Assembly: GCA_964036045.1 (NCBI GenBank)
Contig: OZ038380.1
Coordinates: forward strand, 169,682,031-169,746,030
Length of the DNA stretch: 64,000 bases
Source of the DNA: Eutreptiella sp. 'Long Island Sound 2002'
Taxonomy: Eukaryota > Euglenozoa > Euglenophyceae > Eutreptiales > Eutreptiaceae
Direction: 5' to 3'
Part shown: one piece after another, positions 63,695-64,000 of the stretch
Position numbering within the stretch: the first letter of the stretch is position 1
How the letters are laid out: every line of letters starts with the position of its first letter
The notes under the pieces: generated by a model
The model's database searches: none
Seen by the model: the letters and a program-made list of their open reading frames with translations, nothing else
Told to the model about the DNA's origin: nothing
Made by a program: the position numbers and the translations under genes

Positions 63695-63915
63695 AAACCA
63701 ATCCAAACTGCATGGGAACCAATCCAAACTGCATGGGAACCAATCCAAACTGCATTGGAACCAATCCAAACTGCGTGGGAACCAATCCAAACTGCATGGG
63801 AACCAAACCAAAATGCTTGGGAACCAATCCAAACTGCGTGGGAACCAATCCACACTGCATGGGAACCAATCCAAACTGCATGGGAACCAATCCAAACTGC
63901 ATGGGAACCAATCCT

Positions 63916-64000
63916 TAGTTTATGGATATAAACTATAGTTTAGGACCCCGACTGTGTTGCTTAGTGTGTTCTTTGCACTGATGGTTGGGCATGGAACTGA
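63916..64000. other. Unique sequence after the array
   Basis: The last 85 bp leave the satellite abruptly at TTAGTTTATGG. Nothing is recognisable. Confidence 0.5.

Larger units (their letters stand above)
43772..63915. repeat. Giant 21-bp satellite array, about 959 units
   Basis: An uninterrupted array of a 21-bp unit, AACCAATCCAAACTG followed by CATGGG. Landmark variants hundreds of units apart are spaced by exact multiples of 21, so no out-of-phase indel is evident in 20 kb. Common variants are AATCAAAAC, TGCGTGG, TGCACGG, AAAGTGC and GGGAATC. Blocks of variants repeat as higher-order units of 1008, 2058/2079, 2352 and 2625 bp. The last 600 bp are the most diverged. Each unit has a CCAAT box. 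Because the unit and its variants lack stops in most frames, four of the six frames stay open for over 15 kb. Confidence 0.98.

Noticed and set aside
43772-63915. CRISPR array
   Set aside because: The repeats are contiguous, with no unique spacers and no cas genes, in a eukaryotic context.
43454-63918. Many 60-690-codon frames inside the satellite (DWFPCSL, VPMQFGL and others)
   Set aside because: These are alternative readings of the same 21-bp unit, broken wherever AATCAAAAC or GGGAATC creates TGA.
1-64000. Dinoflagellate spliced-leader sequence as a lineage marker
   Set aside because: Looked for its core (TTTTGGCTCAAG) and did not see it; absence in 64 kb is not informative, so no lineage claim is made.

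Overview
This window looks like nuclear DNA from a repeat-rich eukaryote, most likely a unicellular alga or other protist. The case rests on scattered isolated ORFs with splice-acceptor-like borders, many microsatellites and long G/C homopolymers, MITE-like inverted-repeat elements, decayed DNA-transposon and retroelement genes, and a 20-kb tandem satellite. There are no bacterial operons. The species cannot be fixed from sequence alone. A retroelement with GIY-YIG upstream of the reverse transcriptase (RT) is known from green algae and some other protists, which fits an alga, but this is inference.

Layout. 0.4-5.4 kb (minus strand): a large Penelope-like retroelement, with a GIY-YIG nuclease region followed in the same frame, after one TGA, by an RT region. 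6.1-7.4 kb: a strong hairpin and duplicated blocks in A-B-B'-A' order, the B block being a candidate structured RNA. 7.7-11.8 kb: decayed genes ending in PHD-like zinc fingers, a helicase fragment, and a 586-bp MITE cleanly inserted in one of them. 12-19 kb: simple repeats, a last exon of a two-helix membrane protein, a pentanucleotide array and a second RT relic. 19.4-21.0 kb: the best intact gene, an ankyrin-repeat plus 2-oxoglutarate/Fe(II) oxygenase protein. 22-28 kb: a cluster of minisatellites, hairpins and inverted repeats around a zinc-finger pseudogene and a Cys2-His-Cys-finger gene whose frame shifts near simple repeats. 32-34.3 kb: a Harbinger-like transposase relic and a GC-rich Ser/Pro/Arg-rich coding exon. 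35-43.7 kb: MITEs, dispersed repeats and microsatellites, no convincing gene. 43.77-63.92 kb: one uninterrupted array of about 959 copies of a 21-bp unit with higher-order repeats, open in several frames at once.

The genes do not form one pathway. Most recognisable coding sequence belongs to mobile elements or their relics. The ankyrin-oxygenase gene and the 33-kb exon are the likeliest host genes. Three unrelated tandem arrays (22.5, 40.3 and 43.8 kb) all have a 21-bp period. The giant array and the retroelement with permuted domains and a YRDN catalytic motif are the features most worth pursuing. Several apparent frameshifts could be consensus errors in homopolymers.
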